A program made the position numbers and the translations under genes. This document shows positions 22,906-34,947 of a DNA stretch of 64,000 bases, one piece after another (position 1 is the first letter of the stretch; each line of letters opens with the position of its first letter). Location: contig CM042970.1 of the NCBI GenBank assembly GCA_023678885.1, positions 5,930,355 through 5,994,354 of the forward strand, in the 5' to 3' direction. The stretch is from Pogostemon cablin. Its lineage: Eukaryota; Streptophyta; Magnoliopsida; Lamiales; Lamiaceae. The notes under the pieces were generated by a model. It did not search any database, had not been told where the DNA came from, and saw nothing but the letters and a program-made list of their open reading frames with translations.

Positions 22906-24611
22906 TCTTTAATTCTTTAATTCATTTTCAAGATTGGAATCTTACCGCATCCATTTAAAAAAAAAATTATGTTCGAAAGCTTGAGGCAAATTAATTTATA
23001 TATAGTATGTTAGAATGACTGAACTGCGAGAATAACTGACTAAGCCGTGCCATAAGGGGTCATTCTCCAAACGGGATATGTTAGATGATTCTCCATTTTA
23101 AAAATTAAAATATTTATCAATTGGAAATTACAGGGATGCATATTAATGCTGGTTTGGTGACGAAAGAAACTATTCAATCTTTTCATGTGCTATTTTGATA
23201 TGATAATTTTTGTGTCACATTTATGAATAATATATATGCGTATATGTATATGAAATAGAAGAAAACTATATCATAAAGAGGAAAATATAAATCCTTAGAA
23301 TAATGATCGATTGGATTTTCTCCACCTTCTACTTATCAATAATATAATCATTGATACATACAGAAAATGATACATAAAAATGGATCTCCATCTGGCGAAA
23401 GAAACGGCAACCCTATGAATGGTCCGCATATATTCGATTATTTAGGAACCTGTTTTTGCTAATCCCTAACCTTAATTTATAATTTAGATAATTATCTCTT
23501 AAACTCTGGCCTGCTTCTCTCATGGCCGATCATCACACATTTCCACTACTTTGCCAAACAACACCAAGGTACTTACTCTACTTCTCTTCTTCATCCTCTC
23601 TTCTGCTTTTAAATTTAATAATTAATGCTATATATATATATATATATCCACAATTAATGTTTAATTACATGATCATTTAATTTCTTGTAATGAAGATTTA
23701 TTAGAAACAAAATCTCTCGTCTCCATCAATCATCGATAACGCCACATGTCATTAACGAGTATGACTCATTACTGCCCATCCAAAGCTATAGATTTTTTTT
23801 ATTGGGTTAAGCGAAAGGAAAACCACTAATCATTCTTCTATTATAAATTAATTATATTTTCGACAAATTGTAAAAAATCATCTCAATCTCTAATCATTAC
23901 TTCAAAATGCACCTAATTTATATTTTTTTTAATGTGGAGTTCTTTTTTAGAATTTAGTTACATTTTGCAATAATATTTAAAGATGAATTTTATTTTTTCT
24001 TAATTTGCAATAGAAATAAAGTTAGTGTTTTTTCTTACCATTAACTCTGTTTATTTATTTATTTTGCACTAATTAATTAATTAATTAATTAGGTCATGAG
24101 TTTCTTGTTTCCCTTTATATTCTTGTACAAGTTTTTAGCTCATCTAGTTCTCTTGTAGACAAAATAATTTGACATTCAGTAAGTAGTTTGATCGATTTCA
24201 AGTTTTATTTGTGATTTCTATTTTTGTCATTTATTCAATTTTAATTCTTTTTTGTCTAAATTTTGTCATTTTTTAATTTATTTTTTTGTCCAAATTTTGG
24301 ACCAAATTAATTGGGCAAATCTTTTACAATGACTAAATTTGAAATAAAAATTGAACTAAATTTTATAAAAAGACTCAATTTGGTAAAAAGAACCAAAATC
24401 AAACAAAAAAAAATCAAATTGAGAATTACAAATAAAAAAAATTACAATTAAAATAAATTATATTTAAATGACGAATTTTGATATTTTCTCGCTGTGTACA
24501 TTATTTTACTAAAGAAATACATACGACAAATTAATTTACATTAATTCTAAAGATTGTGCATTCTGTTACTAATCAAGAGTCTAGCTAGCCTACTCCATGG
24601 GATAACGTCGA
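22906..24611. other. Intergenic spacer
   Basis: AT-rich, no gene supported. It holds a short (TA)n run near 23630-23647, an AATTAATT run near 24071-24092, and an imperfect inverted-repeat region about 24186-24440 with TTTTGTC/GACTAAATT words that may be an old MITE. Confidence 0.45.
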
Positions 24612-24619
24612 GTTCTAAA

Positions 24620-25342
24620 TAGAGATGTCAATTTTATTCGCGGATGCGGGTATCCCCTGATAATACCCTATTGGGTACGGATAGGGTAGGGTATTTCGGG
24701 TTTCGGGTAGGGTAGGATAGTACCCGTACTCGCATTGAAATGTTGAGGGTAAGGTAGGGTATGAATTTTTTAAAATATCCGATTACCCTACCCGATTACC
24801 CATTTATTTTATTACGCATTATATATTTTACATAATATATATTATATATTTATATAATAACATAATATATACATAAACATAATTACATGTATTTGTAGTT
24901 AATTTGTTAGCATTATTGAATTAGTTTGTTTAACTATGCATTACTTTGTAATTTTATATAATTTAAATTTTAATAGTGTCATACTATTACATAACATATG
25001 AAAGTTATATGATTATATTTTTAAATTATTTTTATAAATTATGAATCTCATAATATATTGTGTTGATAATGATTTCTTTTAAATAAATTGATCATGTATA
25101 TAGGATATGATAGGTCGGGATTTTAAAAATAGGATAGGCCAGACATTATTATTCGCATTATTTTTTAAAATTGCGGGTAACCATTTACCCGCGGATTATC
25201 CATGTACCCGGTGGATAATATCCGTACTCTACCCGATGACATATTTAAGGGTAATAGGGTAGAATAAGGGTCCTAAAATAGAATTGAGGGTAGGATATGG
25301 ATTAGACATACCCGTACCATGCCCTACTCATTTACACCCCTA
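24620..25342. mobile_element. Non-autonomous hAT-type element
   Basis: 723-bp element flanked by the perfect 8-bp duplication GTTCTAAA (24612-24619 and 25343-25350), the size typical of hAT transposons. Terminal inverted repeats are TAGAGATGTCAAT on the left and, in reverse complement, TAGGGGTGTAAAT on the right. Just inside both ends are GGGTA and TACCC-rich subterminal repeats, likely transposase binding sites by analogy with other hAT elements. The middle is AT-rich and non-coding. Confidence 0.88.
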
Positions 25343-25350
25343 GTTCTAAA

Positions 25351-27090
25351 TAATTATATATAGTAATACTTAAGGTTGATAATCAACACAATAATTTATT
25401 TATAATTATAAAAGAACTTTTTAAATATTTTCAATACAAGATCCTAAAAAATGGTATCAATGCGGGAAAAATATATTCACTTCCCTTTTTTATTCATTCC
25501 ACATTTTTTAAAATGAAAAAAATATATTATAATACTATTCACTTTTTACACATATTTCAATAACTTTACATTCCTCTCTCGTCAAATTATATAAAATGCT
25601 TACTTTTTATACAGATTCCAATAACTTTATACATCTTTATACTTAAAAAATTTAACTTTTCTTAATCTCATCACATAATACGTGGATGAAGGGAGTATTG
25701 CCTAATAGTAACATTTTTTTTACGTTTTGTTATGCTAATATCAAGTTTCGCCCACACACAAATACAACAACGTACGCATGCAGTATTTGCCAAACAACGC
25801 ATGTATACGTCTAATCTTTTTAATGGAAAATATCAATTTTTATTTCTACCTACTTATATAAGGCAGAGTAATTCTTCTACAGGTTCACTCTCCACCGTAA
25901 TAGTTTATTACAGTTCATGTTCAATCATATCCTCAGAGTTTAATATTTTTACGATTTAAAAATTTTGACTTTGAGTACATATATAATTATCTTTTCCAAC
26001 TAAAAATAATGAGGATTCAACGTTTCCTAATTCATAGGAAATTAAATCTCTATATAAGAAAATAAGTTTTTATCCATTTAATCTATTAAAAGAAAATTAG
26101 AAAATTACATTTTTGGTCTCAAACTAGTCTATAATTGCAAATTGTGTCCCACACGATAAAGTCTGAATGAAAATTTGCCTTTTCTGGTGCTAGTCACTGG
26201 GGTTTTGGAACAAAAAATGAAAGAATACATATTTAAGTGATTGGTAACTTTTTATTATTATTTTTTTTATAACAATGATTTTAATTAATACATAGGTGTT
26301 AATTTATATATAACAAAATCTAATTCACTAGTAAATTACAACGTGATAAGGTATGTTTGCTTAGGATTTACATGAAATTTAAATTATTTATTTTGGATTC
26401 ACGTGCTAGTTTCCAACATCAATTTTGAATTTTCAATTAATTTTGATCAAAATAGCACATAAGGATCAAGATGGAAAAAAATAATAAAAAACCATAAAGA
26501 AAAAATCGAGAATTGGAGTATTTAAAGGACTAAACGTGGATTCGACATACATACAAACCAAATGTGATACCTTCCATACAATAATCTTTCAATGCATCTC
26601 ATTTTAAAAATAAATAAAAAATGTCACACTACCCATTCCTTTATTATTTAAAAAAATTCATTTTAGGTCCTCGATAAAGTTACTTTCTCATATATGTGGT
26701 ACAGTAAATGAACAATTGTGACAGTGAGAGTAAAATTTTTAAGTTTTTAATTTCTGTTAGTGGATAAGAATTAGATTATTTGGAGGGAAAAAAAAAAAAA
26801 AAGCATATCCGTATAACCCCTGGATTCTCTAATCTGCATCAAAGTTTGGATCATGTTCTAATTAGGAATAGTTTAAGGAGAATGTTCTAATTACACAGTT
26901 TCAACTGAAACTCTTATCCCTAATATTCCTGGATTCTAATTTGGTGCTTCAAATTTAATCAGATCACGTTTTTTCTGGATTTCTCACTCCGATTTCCACT
27001 CATTCTTCTAATCCATCCACACAGGGCCTCGCCAAACAACCATTCTGTTAACCTCCTATATTCCTGTGGGATAACTTTATCATCCTCACC
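25351..27090. other. Upstream region of YUCCA gene
   Basis: AT-rich spacer with no gene supported. A 75-residue ORF at 25732-25959 has no family feature. The last 150 bases before the YUCCA ATG become less AT-rich and are probably leader. Confidence 0.45.
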
Positions 27091-29084
27091 ATGGATTACA
27101 ATCACGCCGACAACGACGTCGTTAAATCCGAGCTCCATCCCTACCGCATTTGGGTCCCCAGCCCGATCATCATCGGCGCCGGGCCCTCGGGCCTCGCCAC
27201 CGCCGCCTGCCTCAAGGAGAAGGGCGTTCCGTCTCTCATCCTCGAGAGATCCCACTGCATTTCTTCGCTATGGAAGCTGAAAACCTACGATCGGCTAAAG
27301 CTCCACCTGCCGAAGCAGTTCTGCGAGCTGCCGTTGATGGTGTTTCCCGCGGATTATCCGACGTACCCGACCCGGGAGCAGTTTATCCGGTACCTGGAGG
27401 AGTACCAGAAGCGGTTCGGATTGCGGCCGGTTTTTAATCAGAGGGTGGTTGGGGCGGAATTGGATCCGGATCTAGGGTTTTGGCGGGTGGCGACGGCGGC
27501 TGGGGTGGAGTTCGTGTGCCAGTGGGTGGTGGTGGCGACGGGGGAGAATGCGGAGGATGTGGTGCCGGAGATTGAGGGGATGGGGGAATTTGGGGGGACG
27601 GTGGTGCATAGTAGTGAGTATAAGAGTGGGGAGAGGTACAGAGGGAAGAGGGTGGTGGTGGTGGGGTGTGGGAATTCTGGCATGGAGGTTGCGTTGGATC
27701 TCTGCAGTCATAATGCTGTGCCTTCCATTGTCGTCAGAGATACTGTACGATCTTTACCTGTATTTTCTCTCTCCTCTCTCTTGTTTCAATTGTTGGAAGA
27801 GTGATGTTAATGTAATGGGTGGCTTCATTTTTTCTATCTCAATGTATATATTTATTGCATTTGAGCATTTAATTAGGTGATCTGATATGAATGAATTATG
27901 ATCAATTCAAATTGGAGAATGTAATTTTCTCTAGGGTTTTATTTTTCTTCATACTAATAATATACACATCAGAAATTAATTACTGTTTCAAGAAATGAAT
28001 GTACTCATTAACGTGTAACATACATGAAATTATCTGCTAAAATTATCATGTTAATTTGTAATGTGTGTGTGTATTAAATCAGCAGAAAATATCATAAGTT
28101 TTAAGCATATCTATATATTGACTAGAAATGATAATTATAATATGTCAGTTAATGTCTTGATCTCTCTTTTAATTCTACAGTCCCCTATATTTCTTAGTAA
28201 CTCATTTCTTGTGTTTAATTATTATAAAGGTTCACATTCTTCCCAGAGAGATGTTTGGAAGATCAACATTTTGGCTGTCAACGTGGTTGCTCAAGTGGCT
28301 TCCCATCCGCCTTGTGGATCGATTGTTGCTAACGGCATCTAGGCTGATGATCGGTGATACGAGCCAGTTCGGGCTTGATCGACCTCAATTAGGCCCCTTA
28401 GAGCTAAAGAGCCTGTGTGGAAAGACCCCAGTGTTGGATGTTGGAACCTTTGACAAAATCAAAAATGGAGACATTAAGGTATAAATTTACACATTTCCAT
28501 TTTCCAGTATTACGAAAATCACATGTATTTTTCTCCTACTACTTTAAAACCCCACATATGTTCTAGAGTTTCCACACTACTATAGCAATGACTTTTTTTT
28601 TTTATTTATTTTGCAAAATTAAAAGAAAAAAGATGGGGTTATTGATCACAGGTATTCCCTGGCATCAAGAAACTAAAACATCATCAAGTAGAATTTGTAG
28701 ATGGAAGAACAGAAAATTTTGATGCAATAATTCTAGCTACTGGTTACAAAAGCAATGTACCATCTTGGCTAAAGGTTATAATTCTACAGTGATCATATCA
28801 GCTAATTCAGAGTAGTGGAATAATGTGTCATATATTTGGCTGAATATTTCTTCTTTTTTATTTCAATACTTCAGAAAAGTGAGATGTTTTCAAAGAAAGA
28901 TGGACACCCTAAGAGGCCATTTCCAAACGGGTGGAAAGGCAAAAACGGATTATACGCGGTAGGGTTCACGGAACGGGGACTTTTTGGAGCATCCATGGAT
29001 GCCAAGAACATTGCAAGAGACATAGAAAGTTGTTGGAGAAAAAGTAGAAAGAATCTCGAAAGCCATATTTTGGTTACAAATTAG
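27091..29084 (+). CDS. YUC: YUCCA-type flavin monooxygenase (indole-3-pyruvate monooxygenase)
   Basis: Four exons, all joined in phase 0: 27091-27744, 28230-28478, 28652-28774, 28875-29084. They total 411 codons, the normal length for YUCCA. The protein has the FAD motif IIGAGPSGLA (about residues 26-35), the motif ERSHCISSLWK, the FMO-identity-like region, the NADPH motif VVVVGCGNSGMEV (about 189-201), the ATGYKSN motif (about residues 331-337), and the C-terminal NGWKGKNGLYAVGFTERGL. YUCCA enzymes convert indole-3-pyruvate to indole-3-acetic acid with NADPH and oxygen, the rate-limiting auxin synthesis step. Wording around exons 2-4 looks closest to the YUC2/YUC6 clade. Exon 1 is strikingly GC-rich against an AT-rich background. 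All introns are GT-AG. A partial copy lies at 39629-40210. Confidence 0.93.
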
Positions 29085-29879
29085 TAGTGTTTGTCACATG
29101 ATGTTTCATAACTATGTTAAAATTTTGTTGGAAGATTAAAGGTAGAATTTTATTTTCCTTCTCTATCTCCAATTTACATCTTCTTTAACGTTTTTCTCCA
29201 ATGTAGTTTTCTGCATATGTAAATTTTAGAAGCCAAAATATTCAATGAATATATCAAGATGACATGTAAAGTTCTTAATCCTTTGGTTTTAAAATTTATA
29301 TGATGATTATCCTCTCAAAAAAATGTTAATGTCCAATACTTCATTTAATCAAGTAAAAAGTTTAATTCAGGTACTTCGTTTTTTAATTTAAAAAAAAAAA
29401 AACAAACAAACAGCCCACACCATAATAAATGACATATAAACCCTTAATAGACGAAATAATTGACGATAATTTCTGTCTGAATCCCTTATTCCCCTTTACA
29501 TTCCATCCCCTATTTCATAACTTATTTTCTATTAAAATATTATATCCTAATAAATGATTTATGGCGAAATTTAGACATGAATTATGGTACGTGACAAGAA
29601 TCTGTTACATTGAATAGGAGATGAAACATAGAATGAAATAGGGTTACTATTCTATTTGCGATAATTTTAAGAATGATCGCATGACATTCATTCATCTAAT
29701 AAATAGAATAATAAATAAAACTGGAAATAGAATAGTGATTCCATCTAAGTTTTACGTTTGCACTATTTTTTTAATTTCATTATTAGAATCTAGCGAACTC
29801 AATAGAATGCACATGAAAACCTCAACAACGACAAATGCAAACCGCAAAGTGCCACGTCATTGGCCTTAAACTACAGTAA
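29085..29879. other. YUCCA 3' flank, duplicated segment
   Basis: Shares order and wording with 40211-40795, for example GGAAGATTAAAGGTAGAATT and later CCTCAACAACGA. Part of the first unit of the segmental duplication. No gene. Confidence 0.7.
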
Positions 29880-30412
29880 ACTCGTATTCGATTCGAAAGT
29901 AATAAACCAACTATTCGAATATATTCGAATTTGAACATTCGAAATAGAATATTTGAATTCGAATTCGATTCGAAATTGTAAATACATTTTTTTTAAATAA
30001 TATATTTTTTAAATTTCTTGTACTATTAATAAATTTAAGAAGAAATACTCACTAAATACATCTACCATTAAATTATTAAAAATTATAATTAAATAATTCA
30101 CATTATATATAACAAAATTAAAATATATCTTTTCTATTTATTTTAAAATAGTAATAAATCAGATAATATACATATTTATTCATATTTTATAACAAAATAT
30201 TATATTTAATATGAATAATATATAATATATACTATTATTTGAATATATTCACGAATATTCGAATCGAATATCTTACAAATTATATTCGATTAGAATATTA
30301 TTCAAACTTAAATAATTATTCGCATTAGCATTCGAATTTTTCAAATTCGAATACTGATATTCGAATTCGAATATCGAATTGAATTCGAATTATTTGATTA
30401 ATTTACAACCCT
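29880..30412. repeat. ATTCGAA-rich insertion, possible hAT-like MITE
   Basis: Both ends of this 530-bp block are packed with ATTCGAA and TTCGAATTCGAA words; the middle is AT-rich. The right end in reverse complement reads TAGGGTTGTAAATTAATC, like the hAT terminus at 24620. The left end CAGTAAACTCGTATTCGATT is a weak inverted match. The block is missing at the equivalent point of the duplicated unit (about 40795), so it inserted after, or was lost from one copy since, the duplication. No clean target duplication was found. Confidence 0.6.
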
Positions 30413-30877
30413 ATCAATCACACTCTGTATTTCTACCAACCAACAACCTTCTAGTAATTTAGACTCTAGCTTTTTTAAATTTTATAATGTACTAGCTATA
30501 TTAATTAATATACGACAAAATTATGAAGCCAAAAGGTATATATTAAGCCATTCGGCCTCTTAGATAATTTTTTAAATTTAATTCTAGTTTTTTCTTGATT
30601 AAAATTACTAGGGGTCTTCTCAGATTTTTTTTTTTAAAAAAATAATTAAAGAGGAGTAACCTAATAATCCATGTCTCTTGCTAAACTAACTCATACACAG
30701 ACATTCATACATACATGTTTAATTTTCAAGATAATTCGTATGATCATATTGTCTATGATATTTGTAACCCAAAAAATACTTAAGACACTAGCACACCAAG
30801 CCATTTGTATATTATAGAATGGATTATTTGTGTGACGTTCGATGGATTGATTGAAGCGAATGTGAGTAATGATTAGG

Positions 30878-31007
30878 GAAGCAGGGACTAGGGGACAAAC
30901 TAGCACTAATTTAATTAATTATTCCCTATGTCCACATGGCAAGAAGCAGGGACTAGGGGGACAAACTAGCACTAATTTAATTAATTATTCCCTATGTCCA
31001 CATGGCA
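30878..31007. repeat. 65-bp tandem duplication in DUF241 promoter
   Basis: Two adjacent copies (30878-30942 and 30943-31007) starting GAAGCAGGGACTAGGGG and ending CCACATGGCAA differ by one G. The corresponding region of the second unit (41145-41204) has a single copy. Confidence 0.92.
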
Positions 31008-31017
31008 AGTGCCAATT

Positions 31018-31034
31018 GCATGAATGCCACGTAT
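31018..31034 (+). promoter_or_regulatory. Conserved ACGT-core motif upstream of DUF241
   Basis: GCATGAATGCCACGTAT is repeated as GCATGAAGGCCACGTAT at 41211-41227 and GCATGCATGCCACGTAA at 10901-10917. In all three it precedes a DUF241 ATG by about 200-450 bases. The motif joins a CATGCATG-like (RY) element with an ACGT-core G-box-like site. A role in transcription factor binding is inferred. Confidence 0.55.
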
Positions 31035-31442
31035 TAGACCTACATTGGCTACATTTTACTCTCCTTTTGACACTTGCCATCACCACATTCATCATCTCAT
31101 CCTATTTATAATGCCGTACTGTATGTTTTCTTGTTGAAAGAAGCCAACAAACTCAAGTTAAAATAATTTAGTGTTATCCCCCAACCCACATGGCACAAGT
31201 ATGAAAAACTAAATCCAAGGATCAAATAATCTATCGAAACACTTTGGCGTGACATCTTCTATAAAATTTTATCGAATGAGTGACACGTAGGTTAGTAAAA
31301 AAAAACTATTTTCTAACTCAACCTATGTCAATCTATAAAAATAATGTCACATGAAAAAATATCACACTCCTATTGCATGTCCTCTATAAATTTTTCCACC
31401 TTTCTCTCAAATTTTCATCATCAATATTTATCTCCAAGAAAT

Positions 31443-31505
31443 ATGGCAATCTCTCAAACCCGTTTTAGATCATTCAGTTTACCTTCAAGGTTATATCCAA
31501 GGTGA
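31443..31505 (+). pseudogene. DUF241 stub (copy 3, truncated)
   Basis: ATG followed by 19 more codons with the family start FRSFSLPSRLYP, then TGA at 31503-31505. Similarity to the intact copies stops right there and the downstream DNA is unrelated. It has its own TATAAAT box (31385-31391) and a leader almost identical to that of the copy at 41656. This is a broken 3'-deleted gene in the first duplicated unit. Confidence 0.9.
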
Positions 31506-31872
31506 AATCGTTGATTGCTTACAGAATTGATTAAGCCAAGTTTTCATTTCTTAAATGCAATCGCTGCATAAAAATTGGAACAATTTTTTTTTTTTATGGA
31601 ATTAGATTTTATTAAGGTTATAGGGGTAATTTAACCTTTAATTTTGTATGTACAAATTATTTATTTAAAATGATGTACCTTATAATAATTAGGTATAATA
31701 GGTGTGTAGTAGAAGTAATTTCTAGTTTGTAGGATTTACTAAAAGCACGGTTATTAGGCATAATCTATAATTATTGTACAGAATCATTATCACCATTTTG
31801 TACGTCTGTAATCTTTCTACATAATACATTGTAACCTTTAATTTTGTTTTTTAAATCATGTTGAAAGATTAA
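31506..31872. other. Unrelated sequence after the DUF241 breakpoint
   Basis: AT-rich, non-coding. It does not match DUF241 or the second duplicated unit. No origin recognised. Confidence 0.45.
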
Positions 31873-32250
31873 CACTACAAAAAAATAAAGAGTATTTTTT
31901 AGCAACGAAATTTACCTACGAAATTTAATCTGTTAGTCATTACCAATGGATTAGCAACCAAAATGTCATTTTTCTATTAGCAATTGAATGTCAACAGATT
32001 TATTCTCTATTTTACTAACGGAATTCCGTTAGTAATTACCAATGGATTACCAAGAGAATCTTTATATAAATTACCAATGGAATTTTTAGCAACGGATCAC
32101 CAACGGAATTATTTACTAACGAAATTGATTTTTTATTGCTAAAAATTTACTAACCATTCTGTTGTTAATCCGTTGATAAACCAATTTAATAATAAAATTA
32201 AGGCTTTTATCAACGGAATATTCAGTTGGTAAAAAATAGTTTTTTTAGTG
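31873..32250. mobile_element. CACTA-type MITE
   Basis: 378-bp element beginning CACTACAAAAAAATAAA and ending TAGTTTTTTTAGTG. It is flanked by the 3-bp duplication TAA (31870-31872, 32251-32253), as expected for En/Spm (CACTA) transposons. The interior repeats CAACGGAAT, TTACCAATGGATTA and CCGTTAGTAAT words in both orientations. No coding capacity. Confidence 0.88.
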
Positions 32251-32391
32251 TAAATAGTAATACTTGAAGCTCTAATTTTGTGAAACCACAATAATAAAAT
32301 AAAATACATGGATTTGCAACGATTTAGAAAATAACGTACAATATTGAAGATTTGGATTAAGCTGAAAATTGAAGTGGACTAATATATAATT

Positions 32392-34942
32392 TGTCAGATT
32401 TAAGCTCCAAGAACTGCAGAAAACTCACAATCACTCCATACTTGTATGATTCTGTGTGTGTGATTGTATGTGTAAAACGTATAGAAGATGCTCGATGAAT
32501 TTACGTGGTTCGGAGTTTGTTAACCACCTACGTCCACGGGAAGAACAAGCATTCTTATTGAATCAAGTTTTACAATGGATCTAAGCACTCCAACTTTTTT
32601 TATACAGGCTGCATATTGATGAAGAAACAAGAATAAGTATGGCTTCAAAACTAATGGAGTAGGGTGCTTTTATAGGTTGAATGAGCTGTCAACCTCTCTT
32701 CTTGGTAACTGATTCAGCTCTCACCCTATTGCTCAATGTGTAACGGATTGGAAACAGCCTTTAACCACTGGAAATAACCTCCAACATGCATCACACTACA
32801 CTCCACATCAGTCTGCTTCTCACGTGCATTCCTTAGCTCATGACCAACTTCCACCAGTTAAGTTGAAACAGTTTCTCCTGATATTTAAGATGTCACATGC
32901 ATCCATGCTTTACACCAAAATATCCATATACCCACTGTACCATCTATCCAACCATGCAACAGCCATTGTTGATTTAATATTTCTAGCATACACATTCAAC
33001 AATCTCCACCTAAAGACTAAATCCAACAAGACACGTCACATGTTCTCCCACACTCTCTTCATAGAGCAGCAATCTTACACATCATTCTTTCTGATTTTAA
33101 TGTCAAGGATCAAAAACATTACCCACTGTTCTAAAAGAACAACCACCTATCCAAGATATTGTGAAAATTAACAAGCACTCACTAAGTTCAAGCATGGCAT
33201 AAACTTAGCAATGGACTCACCTTTGCTAGAACTTCCTTCTTTCCTAATGTTACAAGTCCTTTTCCTCAACTTCATTACACATGCTTTGACAGTAGCATAC
33301 ACTCTTCTACACTTAAATTTTATGTCATTTTTACATCTTTCAACATGAAGGGCCTCCACCTCAAGTGTTAGTTCATGATCAAATGTATGCTCCTCAAACT
33401 GATCAACCTTCTTCCCTTCATTGACCTGCTCTACCTCAAGTGTGGTAGCCTCAGTAAGCACCCCTTTCGACTCTAGAACTCCGCCTTGAACTTGAGCAGC
33501 CCGCTCATCTTTCATATGACTATCACATACTTCAAGCATCGAGACGTTACCACAATCAAGTGAGTTTTCCTTCGTCTCAACTTGCAGCCCCTTTGCACTG
33601 ATATGCGACACTTTACCATGCCATCTCCAACTCTCTGACTTGAGTGCAAGCAATACACTATCAAACTTCATAGTGTCTTGATTTCCATATAACAATGTGT
33701 CCTTGAAGTTTCGGAATGATCTTGGAAGTGCTGTTAATAACATGATAACCTTTTCTTCTTCAGATATTTTAGTATCAACACTTTCAAGATCATCCAGGAT
33801 TTTGATAAAATCATAAACTTGATTCATAATAGGCTTTTCATCATTCATCTTGTATGCATGCAATTTATGCCTAATATGTAACATGTTTGCTAACGTTTTG
33901 ACCATGTATAGAGATTCCAATCTCTCTCAAACACCAACTATAATAGTTTATGTGGTTACCTCCCTCAATGCCTTATCCCACAAACGCAAAATAATTGTAG
34001 AATGAACCTTACGAAGTACATCGTCATCAATATGACCTCTTGCTTTCAATCCAGCTGTTTGAGGATCTTTGATGATCTCTATCTTGGTTGATGAAGGTGG
34101 CATTAGTACATCAATCAGCCCTTGTTGAGTGAGGATCGCCTTCATCTTCAACTTCCAAATACTGAAGTCGGTTTTCTCGGATAGCTTCTCAATATCGAAT
34201 CTGGTGGTATTCATCTTGTGTGCTTGCAGTTTCTGATTTTCCTTTCTTGAATCCCATTGTATCTTCTAATCTTCAATCACATTTCTTGCTCCTTCTTCTT
34301 TAATCGTCTCGTGTTCTCACAGACGGCGCCAATTGCCAGATTTAAGCTCCAAGAACTGCAGAAAACTCACAATCACTCCACACTTGTATGATTTTGTGTG
34401 TGTGATTGTATGTGTAAAATGTATAGAAGATGCTCGATGAATTTACGTGGTTCGGTGTTTGTTAACCACCTACATCCACGGGAAGAACAAGCACTCTTAT
34501 TGAAACAAGTTTTACAATGGATCTAAGCACTCTAACTTGATTATACAGGCTGCAGATTGATGAAGAAACAAGAATAAGCATGGCTTCAAAACTGATGGAG
34601 TAGGGTGCTTTTATAGGTTGAATGTGCTGTCAACCTCTCTTCTTGGTAACTGATTCAGCTCTCACCCTATTGCCCAATGTGTAACGGATTGGAAACAACC
34701 TTTAACCACTGGAAATAACCTGCACCATGCATCAAACTACACTCCACATCAGCCTGCTTCTCATGTGCATTCCTTAGCTCATGACCAACTTCCACCAATT
34801 AAGTTGAAACAGCTTCTCCTGATATTTAAGATGTCACATGCATCCATGCTTTACACCAAAATATCCATATGCCCACTGTACCATCTATCCAACCACGCAA
34901 CAGCCATTGTTGATTTAGTATTTCTAGCATACACATTCAACA
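32392..34942 (-). mobile_element. Complete gag-only copia-type retrotransposon (young)
   Basis: Two LTRs (32392-33001 and 34334-34942; 610 and 609 bp) are direct repeats about 96% alike over the first 190 bases compared by eye. The whole is flanked by TAATT (32387-32391, 34943-34947). On the minus strand the LTR starts TGTTGAATGTG and ends AAATCTGGCA. ATTGGCGCCGTCTGTGAG follows as a primer-site region, and TTTAGGTGGAGAT precedes the 3' LTR as a polypurine tract. The 1.33-kb interior holds only gag (34214-33168). There is no protease, integrase or RT, so the element can only have moved with enzymes from another element. Confidence 0.9.
33168..34214 (-). pseudogene. Copia gag (UBN2-type) with in-frame stops
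   Basis: Two minus-strand segments in the same frame: 34214-33948 (TRFDIEKLSEKTDFSIWKLK, the gag N-terminal block) and 33920-33168 (LESLYMVKTLANMLHIRH, then the LTALPRSFRNFKDTLLYG block). Together they follow the order of the copia gag polyprotein. Stops at about 33948 and just downstream separate them, so the protein is not made intact. The C-terminal half from about residue 110 of the second segment is acidic and lacks the usual CCHC zinc knuckle. Confidence 0.82.
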
Positions 34943-34947
34943 TAATT

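Noticed and set aside
23522..23570. Possible small first exon (MADHHTFPLLCQTTP then a GT donor)
   Set aside because: No in-frame second exon was found downstream within the spacer, so it is not supported.
28836..29084. 82-residue ORF starting in YUCCA intron 3
   Set aside because: It is exon 4 (from 28875) with an intronic upstream extension; the spliced gene explains it, and the same is true for 39962-40210 in the remnant.
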